Positions 42,458 to 51,077 of a stretch of DNA of 64,000 nucleotides are shown here, piece after piece; within the stretch, counting starts at the first letter, position 1; every line of letters begins with the position of its first letter. The DNA is from Blautia sp. Marseille-P3087. GTDB lineage: Bacteria; Bacillota; Clostridia; Lachnospirales; Lachnospiraceae. A program made the translations under genes and the position numbers. A model generated the notes under the pieces. That model was not told the origin of the DNA. It searched no databases and worked only from the letters and a program-made list of their open reading frames with translations. The stretch covers positions 124,001 to 188,000 of the forward strand of contig NZ_LT635539.1 of NCBI RefSeq assembly GCF_900120195.1. Direction: 5' to 3'.

Positions 42458-43690
42458 GTGAAGTTGGATAAAAAATTAAGTATTATTATACCTTGTTACA
42501 ATGTGGAAAAATATATCGCAGAGTGTCTGGAATCTGTTTGTAATGCCAGGGACGCCGAAGTAGAAGTGATATGTGTGAACGATGGTTCTACGGATGGTAC
42601 GTTGAGTATAATTGAACAGTGGAAACAAAAAGATGACAGGATTATTATTATTAATCAGGAGAATAAAGGAGTTTCGGCAGCCAGAAATCAGGGGTTGAAT
42701 CTTGCAAAGGGAGAGTTTATCTATTTTCTGGACGGTGATGATAAAGTAGCAGATGTTGCAATTCTGAAAAAGTGCTGTGAACAAATGCAAAGAGATAATC
42801 TGGAAATATTGATAGGAGCAGCCAGAAGTTTTTATGAATTTCCTGAACTGCAAAACAAATTTCCTGAATTTGAAAAACGTTATCGCATAGAACATGAATA
42901 TCCGCCGGTAATGAAAGGGACTGAATTGATGGCGGAGATGCGGCGCAACGGGGAATGGACAGTATCTCAGTCGATGAGGATATATAGAAGAGATTTTCTT
43001 CAGGTTAATAATATTCATTATACTGAGGGAAAAATATATGAAGATAATTATGTTTCATTTCTGGGTATGTATCTGGCAGAGCGGACAACTGCGGTAAAAG
43101 AAATTTTATATGAAAGAAGAGTTCGGGAAAACTCAATCATGACACAGAAAGTAACGCATAGAAATGTAGAGAGTTACCTTGTGAATTTTATTCAGGATCT
43201 TTATCTGATTGCAGAGTACAGAGATGTGACAAAACCAAATATGGGTATGGATTTTCCGCTGGATATTGCCCGCCGGGAAATAAAAAGAACATACAGGCTG
43301 TTGGATGAAGAGGAAAAAAGAAAATTTGAAGAATGTCTGACAGAAGAACAGAAGTTTTATTTTGATGTACTTATTCGCAGGGAAATTGAAGTTGTGTATA
43401 TGCTGGATGCCAAAAGCAGACTTCTGGAGCGTACGGTTAAAGAAAACAAAGAGATGCAGAAGAAACAGGAAAGCAGGATTCGGAAGTTAGAGGAACAGGT
43501 TGCAAAGCTGGAAGAAGATAAGAAACAAGAGCACGAAAGAAACGAAAAACATCAAAAAGATCTCAAAAAAGCGAATAAAAAACTCAAAGAATTAAAAGCA
43601 TCCAATTCATGGAAGATTGGACGTGCGATAACATGGCCGGTAAGAAAACTGAAAGCTATTTTAAGAAAGTTTTCCAATGGTAATGCATAA
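42458..43690 (+). CDS. Family-2 glycosyltransferase with C-terminal coiled coil
   Basis: A 410-residue protein. GTG 42458 is preferred because GAGAAGGA lies at 42444-42451; a farther upstream start would lie in the terminator stem. The GT2 domain has LSIIIPCYNVEKYIAECLES, CVNDGSTDGT and the DXD in FLDGDDKV. Residues about 320-385 are a Lys/Glu-rich coiled coil. The tail SNSWKIGRAITWPVRKLK resembles the end of the double GT2 at 22506. It is separated from rseP by a terminator; the donor and acceptor sugars are unknown. Confidence 0.85.
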   Translation: MKLDKKLSIIIPCYNVEKYIAECLESVCNARDAEVEVICVNDGSTDGTLSIIEQWKQKDDRIIIINQENKGVSAARNQGLNLAKGEFIYFLDGDDKVADVAILKKCCEQMQRDNLEILIGAARSFYEFPELQNKFPEFEKRYRIEHEYPPVMKGTELMAEMRRNGEWTVSQSMRIYRRDFLQVNNIHYTEGKIYEDNYVSFLGMYLAERTTAVKEILYERRVRENSIMTQKVTHRNVESYLVNFIQDLYLIAEYRDVTKPNMGMDFPLDIARREIKRTYRLLDEEEKRKFEECLTEEQKFYFDVLIRREIEVVYMLDAKSRLLERTVKENKEMQKKQESRIRKLEEQVAKLEEDKKQEHERNEKHQKDLKKANKKLKELKASNSWKIGRAITWPVRKLKAILRKFSNGNA

Positions 43691-43723
43691 ACTATCCTGA
43701 GAGACATTTGTCAGGAGAAATAA

Positions 43724-44992
43724 ATGGATTTTTATAGAAAAGTTCGGGCGCAGCAGGATCAGGTGGATGATGGAACGCTGAAAGTCAGTGTATTTACAGA
43801 AGACGGTACGCGTCCGGTGGAAGATGCGCTGGTGCGAATATCTTACACGGGAGAGAGTGGACAGACGGTGGAGGAAGTACGGACAGATTCATCAGGGCAG
43901 ACACCTGTACTGGATCTGAAAACACCTCCGCTTGAGTACAGTATGGAGCCGGTGGAAGAACAGCCATATGCGGAATATACCATACAGGTAGAAGCGGAAG
44001 GATTCGAAAATACGGAGATTGCCGGTACGCAGGTGCTTCCGGGAGTGCAGGCACAGCAGGCGGTAAAAATGGCATTTCGTGCGGAAGCATCGTTTGAGCG
44101 TCTGGTGATCGGTCCCCATACTCTGTTTGCAGAATATCCGCCAAAGATTGAAGAATCGGAAGTCAAACCGGTGGATGAGAGCGGCGAAATTGTTTTAAGC
44201 AGGGTAGTGATACCGGAATATATTGTGGTACATGACGGTTCGGTAAATGATACGACAGCACCGAACTATTATGAACGGTATCGGGATTATATAAAAAATG
44301 TTGCAAGCAGCGAGATCTATGCGACCTGGCCGGATGATACGATCCGTGCAAATATCCTTGCAATCATGTCTTTTACATTGAACCGTGTTTATACGGAATG
44401 GTACCGGAATAAGGGCAAAGATTTTACGATCACATCCTCCACAGCGTATGATCACAAGTGGATCCGGGGAAGAAATGTATTTGACAGTATTTCCCGAATT
44501 ACGGATGAACTTTTTGAAAATTATCTCTCCAGGCCGGATGTGCGCCAGCCGATTCTTACACAGTACTGTGACGGGCATCGGGTACAGTGCAGAAATCGTG
44601 GCTGGATGACACAGTGGGGCAGCAAGTCACTGGGAGATCAGGGCTATTCACCGATTGAGATCCTCAGATATTTTTATGGAAATGACATGTATATCAATGT
44701 AGCAGAAGAAATTTCAGGTATTCCATCCTCATGGCCGGGATATGATCTGAATATCGGTGCGACAGGAGAAAAAGTGCTCCAGATTCAGGAACAGCTTAAT
44801 GTGATCGCAGACGCTTATCCGGCAATTCCGAAAGTAAATGCGGATGGGATTTACGGGGAACAGACCAGCGCGTCCGTGCGTAAATTCCAGAATGTGTTCG
44901 GGCTTCCGGAAACGGGAATCACGGATTATCCGACATGGTATAAGATACAGGAAATCTATGTTGCGGTCAGCAGAATTGCGGAATTGAACTAA
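43724..44992 (+). CDS. SpoIID-like protein with carboxypeptidase-regulatory-like and peptidoglycan-binding domains
   Basis: A 422-residue protein with no clear signal peptide. Residues about 15-120 look like a beta-sandwich carboxypeptidase-regulatory-type domain (GTLKVSVFTEDGTRPVEDAL). Residues about 165-330 resemble SpoIID/LytB domains: IKNVASSEIYATWPDDTIRA, then GWMTQWGSKSLGDQGYSPIE and ILRYFYG. The C-terminus (about 340-412) is a peptidoglycan-binding domain (GATGEKVLQIQEQLN, DGIYGEQTSASVRKFQ). It probably acts on or binds spore or wall peptidoglycan. Lack of an export signal suggests mother-cell location or a non-classical route. Confidence 0.65.
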   Translation: MDFYRKVRAQQDQVDDGTLKVSVFTEDGTRPVEDALVRISYTGESGQTVEEVRTDSSGQTPVLDLKTPPLEYSMEPVEEQPYAEYTIQVEAEGFENTEIAGTQVLPGVQAQQAVKMAFRAEASFERLVIGPHTLFAEYPPKIEESEVKPVDESGEIVLSRVVIPEYIVVHDGSVNDTTAPNYYERYRDYIKNVASSEIYATWPDDTIRANILAIMSFTLNRVYTEWYRNKGKDFTITSSTAYDHKWIRGRNVFDSISRITDELFENYLSRPDVRQPILTQYCDGHRVQCRNRGWMTQWGSKSLGDQGYSPIEILRYFYGNDMYINVAEEISGIPSSWPGYDLNIGATGEKVLQIQEQLNVIADAYPAIPKVNADGIYGEQTSASVRKFQNVFGLPETGITDYPTWYKIQEIYVAVSRIAELN

Positions 44993-45027
44993 AAATACAA
45001 AAAAATAAAAAAATTTATAAAAAAGTG

Positions 45028-45056
45028 TTGACTTTATGTCATATCTCTGGTATTCT
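45028..45056 (+). promoter_or_regulatory. Promoter of the first tRNA-Leu
   Basis: TTGACT (45028-45033), a 17-nt spacer and TATTCT (45051-45056). Confidence 0.6.
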
Positions 45057-45096
45057 ATCACTTGTCGCGAGGAAACAATCCTGCGAAACAGAATAT

Positions 45097-45181
45097 GCGG
45101 AAGTGTCGGAACTGGCAGACGAGCAAGACTAAGGATCTTGTGAGCATTGCGCTCGTGTGGGTTCAAGTCCCATCTTCCGCA
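45097..45181 (+). tRNA. tRNA-Leu (anticodon AAG), copy 1
   Basis: An 85-base class II tRNA. Acceptor GCGGAAG pairs with CTTCCGC, the D-arm carries TGGCAGACGAGC typical of Leu, and the anticodon stem CAAGA/TCTTG encloses loop CTAAGGA, giving anticodon AAG (codon CUU). A long variable arm and GGTTCAAGTCC T-loop follow. CCA is not encoded. Upstream, bases 45065-45086 can form a hairpin shared with copy 2. A34 would need conversion to inosine to read other codons. Confidence 0.93.
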
Positions 45182-45197
45182 TAATACAAAAAAGACG

Positions 45198-45226
45198 TTG
45201 ACATTGTTCAGAACTTTTTGTATAAT
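45198..45226 (+). promoter_or_regulatory. Promoter of the second tRNA-Leu
   Basis: Consensus TTGACA (45198-45203), a 17-nt spacer and TATAAT (45221-45226), so the second copy is independently and strongly transcribed. Confidence 0.8.
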
Positions 45227-45265
45227 ATCTGTTGTCGCGAATAAGTTATCCGTGAAATGCGATAT

Positions 45266-45350
45266 GCGGAAGTGTCGGAACTGGCAGACGAGCAAGACTA
45301 AGGATCTTGTGAGCATTGCGCTCGTGTGGGTTCAAGTCCCATCTTCCGCA
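45266..45350 (+). tRNA. tRNA-Leu (anticodon AAG), copy 2
   Basis: It is identical in all 85 bases to the copy at 45097-45181, 169 bases downstream. The leader between promoter and tRNA keeps the TTGTCGCGA start but differs elsewhere; bases 45235-45255 form a hairpin equivalent to that of copy 1. A terminator follows at once. Confidence 0.93.
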
Positions 45351-45353
45351 TAA

Positions 45354-45382
45354 GAAGCCCTTGATTTTCAAGGGCTTTTTCT
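45354..45382 (+). terminator. Intrinsic terminator after the tRNA-Leu pair
   Basis: AAGCCCTTG pairs with CAAGGGCTT, loop ATTTT, followed by TTTTTC. Confidence 0.9.
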
Positions 45383-45429
45383 TTTGGCAAAACAGACGCC
45401 GGAGACTCTTTTTTGACGCGAAATCAGTT

Positions 45430-45467
45430 ATTCAGATGTCGAAATATTTAATCTGAATGATTTTTTT
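45430..45467 (+). terminator. AT-rich hairpin upstream of dgt, possible second terminator
   Basis: ATTCAGAT (45430-45437) and ATCTGAAT (45451-45458) form an 8-bp stem with a 13-base loop, then seven T. It could also be an operator in the dgt promoter region. Confidence 0.4.
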
Positions 45468-45554
45468 GAAAAAAAGAGGAATTTGAGACTTTGTGCAGAA
45501 TATAATTAATAAGAGGTATTTTGTCAGTCTATGGAGCCTGTGGAGGACATGCCT

Positions 45555-46562
45555 ATGAATATTCGAGAAAACATGGAACAGAGAGAACTTGAGCTTCTCA
45601 GTCCCTATGCTGCACATAGCGGCCATTCACGGGGCAGGGAGCGGATAGAGGAAGAGTGTGATGTACGTACGGTTTATCAGAGAGACCGTGACCGGATATT
45701 GCATTGCAAGGCATTCCGGCGGATGAAAGATAAGACGCAGGTTTTTCTTGCACCGCAGGGAGATCATTACAGAAACCGCCTGACGCATACGCTGGAAGTT
45801 TCTCAGATTGCGCGTACGATTGCGAAGGCATTGCGATTGAACGAAGATCTGGTTGAGGCAATTGCGCTCGGACATGATCTGGGACATACACCTTTCGGAC
45901 ATGCAGGTGAACGGGCGCTGGATGAAATCCATCCGGGTGGTTTTACACATTATCAGCAGAGTATCAGGGTAGTCCAGATCCTCGAAAAAAGCGGTGAAGG
46001 TCTGAATCTTACATGGGAAGTAAGAGAAGGAATCCTGAATCACAGGATCAGTGGCTCACCGACAACTCTGGAAGGTCAGGTTGTGCGTTTTTCTGACAAA
46101 CTTGCATATATTCATCATGATATGGATGATGCACAGCGGGCAGGCGTTATCACGGAAGATGATATACCGGTCACGCTCCGGATGCTTCTGGGATACACGA
46201 CGCGTGAGAGACTGAATACCTTTGTTCATGATATTATCGAAAACAGTCTTGAAAAAGATCATATAGAGATGTCTTCGGAGATTTATGAGGCACTTATGGA
46301 TCTTCGTGGAATCATGTTTCAGAATGTATATACACATCCTGGAGCAAAAGAAGAAGAATTAAAAGCAATCAAAATGCTGAAAAAGCTTTATGTATATTAT
46401 ACAGAAAATCCGGAAGAGATGTCTGAGGAATACCGCCTTCTGATGAAGAGGGGAGAATCGAAAGCGCAGGTTGTGTGTGATTATCTGTCAGGTATGACGG
46501 ACCAGTATTCCATGGCGAAATTCCGGAAGATCTTCATACCAAAGTCCTGGGAGGTCTATTAA
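45555..46562 (+). CDS. dgt: Deoxyguanosinetriphosphate triphosphohydrolase-like protein
   Basis: A 335-residue HD-domain enzyme. ATG 45555 is chosen since GGAGG at 45542-45546 is 8 bases away; nearer ATG 45549 and upstream 45531 are alternatives. Metal-binding HD residues are in HYRNRLTHTLEVSQIA and ALGHDLGHTPFGHAGE. Members hydrolyse dNTPs to deoxynucleosides and triphosphate. It is the first gene of the dgt-dnaG-rpoD run, a common arrangement in Clostridia, with 19 bases to dnaG. Confidence 0.93.
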   Translation: MNIRENMEQRELELLSPYAAHSGHSRGRERIEEECDVRTVYQRDRDRILHCKAFRRMKDKTQVFLAPQGDHYRNRLTHTLEVSQIARTIAKALRLNEDLVEAIALGHDLGHTPFGHAGERALDEIHPGGFTHYQQSIRVVQILEKSGEGLNLTWEVREGILNHRISGSPTTLEGQVVRFSDKLAYIHHDMDDAQRAGVITEDDIPVTLRMLLGYTTRERLNTFVHDIIENSLEKDHIEMSSEIYEALMDLRGIMFQNVYTHPGAKEEELKAIKMLKKLYVYYTENPEEMSEEYRLLMKRGESKAQVVCDYLSGMTDQYSMAKFRKIFIPKSWEVY

Positions 46563-46581
46563 ATGGCAGAGGAGGATGAGT

Positions 46582-48384
46582 ATGCGTTATTCGGACGATA
46601 TCATTGAAGAAGTGCGACAGAAAAATGATATTGTAGATGTAGTATCGCAATACGTCAGATTAACAAGAAGGGGCAGTACATATTTTGGACTCTGTCCGTT
46701 TCATAATGAAAAGACTCCTTCGTTTTCTGTGACACCGGGCAAACAGATGTATTACTGTTTCGGATGTGGCGCAGGAGGAAATGTATACAATTTTATTATG
46801 GAATACGAGAATTATACATTCGGTGAAGCACTGAAACATCTGGCAGACAGAGCCGGAGTAGAGCTTCCGAAGATCGAGTATTCCAGAGAAGTCAGAGAGA
46901 AAGCAGAGCAAAGAGCGGAACTGCTTGAAATCAATAAGCAGGCTGCACAGTATTACTATTATCAGCTCCGTACCGAGGGCGGAAAGATCGGATATCAGTA
47001 TCTTTCCGGTAGAGGGCTGAGCGAAGAAACAATGCGTAAGTTTGGACTTGGTTATTCTGATAAGTTTGGCGGCGGACTTTACAAATTCCTGAAATCAAAG
47101 GGATACAGTGATGAGAGGCTTCGGGAATCCGGACTTTTTAATGTTGATGAACGCCATGGAATGTACGACAAGTTTTGGAATCGTGTGATTTTTCCAATTA
47201 TGGATGTGAACAACCGTGTGATCGGTTTTGGCGGACGAGTGATGGGTGACGGCAAACCGAAATACCTGAACTCACCGGAAACCAAAATCTTTGATAAGAG
47301 CCGAAATCTTTACGGACTGAATATTGCAAGGACAACGAGGAAAAAGTATCTGATCCTCTGCGAAGGCTACATGGATGTGATCTCCATGCATCAGGCAGGA
47401 TTTACGAATGCGGTAGCATCGCTCGGAACAGCGTTGACCTCCGGTCATGCCAGTCTTCTGAAACGTTATACACAGGAAGTTCTTCTTCTGTATGACAGTG
47501 ATGAGGCGGGAATCCGGGCGGCTCTTCGAGGAATTCCGATCCTTCGGGATGCCGGAGTCAACTCGAGAGTCGTGAATCTGAAACCATACAAAGACCCGGA
47601 TGAATTTATCAAAAACATGGGAGCAGAAGCTTTCGAAGAACGCCTCAGACAGGCATCTGACAGTTTTATGTTCCGTGTGAGTATTGCAGAATCGGAATTT
47701 CCGATGGATGAGCCGCAGGGGCAGAATCGTTTCTTTGAACGGTGTGCAGAGCTGTTGCTCGAATTAAAAGATGAACTGGAACGTAACCTCTATATTGAGG
47801 CAATCGTTAAGAAATACAGGGGACAGTATGGTGTCAGTGTCGAGGATTTAAGAAAAAGGGTCAATACACTGGCGCTGAAGGGAACTCCGGCGGAAAACAG
47901 AACACAGCCAAAGACCAGTGGCGGACAGAATAAAAAGAAAAAAGAATCCGCTTCGGATCAGGCACAGAAACTGATGCTGACATGGCTGGTTACTTATCCG
48001 GGAATTTTCGATAAAGTGGCACAGTATCTGAATGCAGAGGATTTTATCGTTCCGCTGTATAAGGAAGTGGCACAGATGCTGTTTCGTCAGAGAGAGGAAG
48101 AGGGTCAGGTCAATCCTGCCAAGCTTCTGAACAGCTTTACGGACAGTGAAGAGCAGCGGGAAGTCGCATCGCTTTTTAATGCGACGATCCATCTGGAGAC
48201 ACAGCAGGAACAGGATCGGGCTTTTGCAGATACGCTTCTTCGTATCAAGGCAGAAAGCCTTGCAGAAAAAAACCGTAATCTGGATCCGACAGATATGGTG
48301 GGATTGCAGCAGATCCTCAAAGAGAAAAAAGAATTGGAAGAACTTGGACGAAAACGTCAGGAACTGCATATTTCTTTTGAATAA
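46582..48384 (+). CDS. dnaG: DNA primase
   Basis: A 600-residue protein. ATG 46582 lies six bases after GGAGG (46571-46575); the ATG at 46576 would touch the ribosome site. The CHC2 zinc site is C38, H41, C59, C62 (LCPFHNEKTPSFSV...YYCFGCGAGG). The TOPRIM core has LILCEGYMDVISMHQAG and LLYDSDEAG with its acidic cluster. A helicase-interaction region ends the protein. It synthesises RNA primers for replication and is followed by rpoD as in the macromolecular synthesis operon. Confidence 0.97.
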   Translation: MRYSDDIIEEVRQKNDIVDVVSQYVRLTRRGSTYFGLCPFHNEKTPSFSVTPGKQMYYCFGCGAGGNVYNFIMEYENYTFGEALKHLADRAGVELPKIEYSREVREKAEQRAELLEINKQAAQYYYYQLRTEGGKIGYQYLSGRGLSEETMRKFGLGYSDKFGGGLYKFLKSKGYSDERLRESGLFNVDERHGMYDKFWNRVIFPIMDVNNRVIGFGGRVMGDGKPKYLNSPETKIFDKSRNLYGLNIARTTRKKYLILCEGYMDVISMHQAGFTNAVASLGTALTSGHASLLKRYTQEVLLLYDSDEAGIRAALRGIPILRDAGVNSRVVNLKPYKDPDEFIKNMGAEAFEERLRQASDSFMFRVSIAESEFPMDEPQGQNRFFERCAELLLELKDELERNLYIEAIVKKYRGQYGVSVEDLRKRVNTLALKGTPAENRTQPKTSGGQNKKKKESASDQAQKLMLTWLVTYPGIFDKVAQYLNAEDFIVPLYKEVAQMLFRQREEEGQVNPAKLLNSFTDSEEQREVASLFNATIHLETQQEQDRAFADTLLRIKAESLAEKNRNLDPTDMVGLQQILKEKKELEELGRKRQELHISFE

Positions 48385-48423
48385 GGTTAAAATATAAACA
48401 CTATATGGAGGGAATGAGCACCT

Positions 48424-49554
48424 ATGGAAATGAATATGGGCAAATTCAGCGAGAAACTGGTAGAACTTCTGGAGCTTGCAAAAAAGAAGAAAAATGTACT
48501 GGAATATCAGGAAATCAGCGATTTCTTTAAAGACCAGCCGCTGGAAGTTGAGCAGATGGAAAAGGTTCTGGATTTTCTGGAAGCCAGTGGAGTGGATGTG
48601 CTTCGTATTTCAGGAAATGATGAAGAACTGATACTTGATGTGGACGACGATGCCGACATCGAAAAGATGGATGACGAAGAAGAAATCGAACTTGACAAAA
48701 TCGATCTTTCTGTTCCGGAAGGTGTCAGCATTGAAGATCCGGTTCGTATGTATTTGAAAGAGATCGGTAAGGTCAGCCTTCTTACGGCAGACGAAGAAAT
48801 TGAGCTTGCAAAACGTATGGAACAGGGTGATGAGGAGGCAAAGAAACGTCTGGCAGAGGCCAACCTCCGTCTGGTAGTCAGCATTGCCAAAAGATACGTA
48901 GGACGTGGTATGCTGTTCCTGGATCTGATTCAGGAAGGTAATCTTGGCCTGATTAAAGCCGTTGAGAAATTTGATTATCGTAAAGGTTACAAATTCAGTA
49001 CCTACGCAACATGGTGGATCCGTCAGGCAATCACAAGAGCAATCGCCGATCAGGCGAGAACCATCCGTATTCCGGTTCATATGGTAGAGACGATCAACAA
49101 ACTGATTCGTGTTTCCCGTCAGTTACTGCAGGAACTCGGACGTGAACCTACTCCGGAAGAAATCGCAGAAGAAATGAAGATGCCGGTAGAGCGTGTGCGT
49201 GAGATTCTCAAGATCTCTCAGGAACCGGTATCTCTGGAAACGCCTATCGGCGAAGAGGAAGACAGCCATCTTGGGGATTTCATTCAGGATGATAATGTAC
49301 CGGTACCGGCAGATGCAGCTGCATTTACACTTCTGAAAGAGCAGCTGATAGAGGTACTGGGTACACTGACAGAGAGAGAACAGAAAGTACTGCGCCTTCG
49401 TTTTGGACTGGACGACGGACGTGCACGTACCCTGGAAGAAGTTGGAAAAGAATTTAACGTTACCAGAGAGCGTATCCGTCAGATCGAGGCGAAAGCACTC
49501 CGTAAACTCCGCCATCCGAGCCGCAGCCGTAAACTTAAGGATTATCTGGATTGA
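48424..49554 (+). CDS. rpoD: Primary RNA polymerase sigma factor
   Basis: A 376-residue sigma-70 of SigA type. Region 1.1 is acidic ([20 protein letters not shown]). Region 1.2/2 has [28 protein letters not shown] and the -10 reading [18 protein letters not shown]. Region 4.2 has the [23 protein letters not shown]. The TTGACA/TATAAT promoters seen across this window fit this factor. Its stop overlaps the trmK ATG by one base. Confidence 0.97.
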   Translation: MEMNMGKFSEKLVELLELAKKKKNVLEYQEISDFFKDQPLEVEQMEKVLDFLEASGVDVLRISGNDEELILDVDDDADIEKMDDEEEIELDKIDLSVPEGVSIEDPVRMYLKEIGKVSLLTADEEIELAKRMEQGDEEAKKRLAEANLRLVVSIAKRYVGRGMLFLDLIQEGNLGLIKAVEKFDYRKGYKFSTYATWWIRQAITRAIADQARTIRIPVHMVETINKLIRVSRQLLQELGREPTPEEIAEEMKMPVERVREILKISQEPVSLETPIGEEEDSHLGDFIQDDNVPVPADAAAFTLLKEQLIEVLGTLTEREQKVLRLRFGLDDGRARTLEEVGKEFNVTRERIRQIEAKALRKLRHPSRSRKLKDYLD

Positions 49555-50270
49555 TGGCAGGCAAGGTGCAGCTGTCAGAGCGGCTGACAGCAATCGCGGA
49601 AATGGTAACAGAAGGAAACCGGCTGGTTGATGTGGGATGTGATCATGGATATCTGCCGGTGTACCTGATGCTTCAGCATAAGATTCCTAGAGCAATTGCC
49701 ACAGATGTGGGCAAAGGTCCTCTGGCAAGAGCGCAGGAACACATCGCACAGTATCATATGGAAGCATACATAGAAACGAGATTGTGCAACGGTTTGTCCG
49801 AAATCCGGCCAGGTGAGGGAGACACCCTTGTGATCGCGGGAATGGGCGGACCACTGATGGAGCGAATCTTAAGTGAAGGCAGACATGCACTGCCGGGATT
49901 TCAGGAGCTGATTCTGCAGCCGCAGTCGGATATTCCCCACTTCAGACGTTTTGTTATGCAGAACGGTTATCAGATCGTTCAGGAAGAGATGATTCTCGAA
50001 GACGGCAAGTTTTATCCAATCATGAAAGTGGTTCAGCATGAAGGAGAACAGCCTGCTGTATGGAGTCGAGAAGAGGAAATGTTTGGACGCCTGCTTCTTG
50101 AGAGAAAACATCCGGTACTTAAATTATATCTGGAGCGTGAACTCCGCATTCGAAGTGAGATTTCGGCACAGCTGGAGTCGGCTTCCGGTGATGCAGCGAA
50201 GAAGCGCAGAATGGAAGTAGAGGAGGAAAAGCAGTTGATTCTGACTGCCTTAAAACGATATGAAAGTTAA
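49554..50270 (+). CDS. trmK: tRNA (adenine(22)-N1)-methyltransferase
   Basis: A 238-residue SAM methyltransferase. It has RLVDVGCDHGYLPVYLM, ATDVGKGPL and the family marker VIAGMGGPLMERIL, then LQPQSDIPHFRRF; the C-terminal helices are coiled-coil-like. TrmK methylates A22 in tRNA. It starts inside the rpoD stop and overlaps the next gene by 11 bases, so translation is coupled. Confidence 0.94.
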   Translation: MAGKVQLSERLTAIAEMVTEGNRLVDVGCDHGYLPVYLMLQHKIPRAIATDVGKGPLARAQEHIAQYHMEAYIETRLCNGLSEIRPGEGDTLVIAGMGGPLMERILSEGRHALPGFQELILQPQSDIPHFRRFVMQNGYQIVQEEMILEDGKFYPIMKVVQHEGEQPAVWSREEEMFGRLLLERKHPVLKLYLERELRIRSEISAQLESASGDAAKKRRMEVEEEKQLILTALKRYES

Positions 50271-51042
50271 AGAACTGACCGGCTGGCTGGATGGCAGATA
50301 TCCGTCATCCGCAGCAGAGCACTGGGATAATGTAGGACTTCTGGTCGGAGATGATGAAGAAGAGGTCAGTCATGTATTTCTGGCGCTTGACCTTACTGAG
50401 TCGACACTTGCGCAGGCAATAGATGCCGGAGCGGATATGATCATTACTCATCATCCGATGATCTTTGAAGGACAGAAAAAAATTAATAATCATACATTTA
50501 CAGGACGCAGGATTCTTTCTCTTATAAAGCATAATATTCAGTATTATGCAATGCATACTAACTATGACATACTTGGAATGGCTGAGCTGAGTGCAGATTA
50601 TCTGCAGCTGACAGACAGAGAAGTTCTTTCCGTTACCGCGGAGACGCAGGATGGTCAGGAGGGATTTGGCCGTGTAGGAGAGCTGCCCCGCAAGATGTCA
50701 TTAAAAGAATGCGGAGAATTTGTTAAAAATGCATTGTCTTTAAATGATGTAAAGATTTACGGAGATCCGGATACACAGATCGAAAAGGCTGCCATCTGTA
50801 CCGGAAGCGGCAAGAGTATGATTTCGGATGTTCTTGCAAAGGGTGCGCAGGTTTATGTCACAGGAGACATTGATCATCATACAGGAATTGATGCGGTAGC
50901 ACAGGGACTGACTATCGTAGATGCCGGTCATTACGGTACAGAATATATTTTTATGAAAGCGATGGAGAACGTTCTGAAAGAACAGTATCCGAATCTTCAG
51001 ATCACATGTGCAAAGGTGCAGAGTCCGTATATGATATTATAA
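50260..51042 (+). CDS. Nif3-like dinuclear metal centre protein (DUF34)
   Basis: A 260-residue protein of the NIF3/YqfO family. Metal-binding elements include DMIITHHPMIF, AMHTNYDI and a late DAGHYGTE. The family forms hexameric rings; a GTP cyclohydrolase I type 2 label exists but the true activity is unsettled. Pairing with trmK is conserved in Firmicutes. Confidence 0.9.
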   Translation: MKVKELTGWLDGRYPSSAAEHWDNVGLLVGDDEEEVSHVFLALDLTESTLAQAIDAGADMIITHHPMIFEGQKKINNHTFTGRRILSLIKHNIQYYAMHTNYDILGMAELSADYLQLTDREVLSVTAETQDGQEGFGRVGELPRKMSLKECGEFVKNALSLNDVKIYGDPDTQIEKAAICTGSGKSMISDVLAKGAQVYVTGDIDHHTGIDAVAQGLTIVDAGHYGTEYIFMKAMENVLKEQYPNLQITCAKVQSPYMIL

Positions 51043-51077
51043 TAAATAAAAGATGCCGTGAACAGGAGGTCTGTTTT

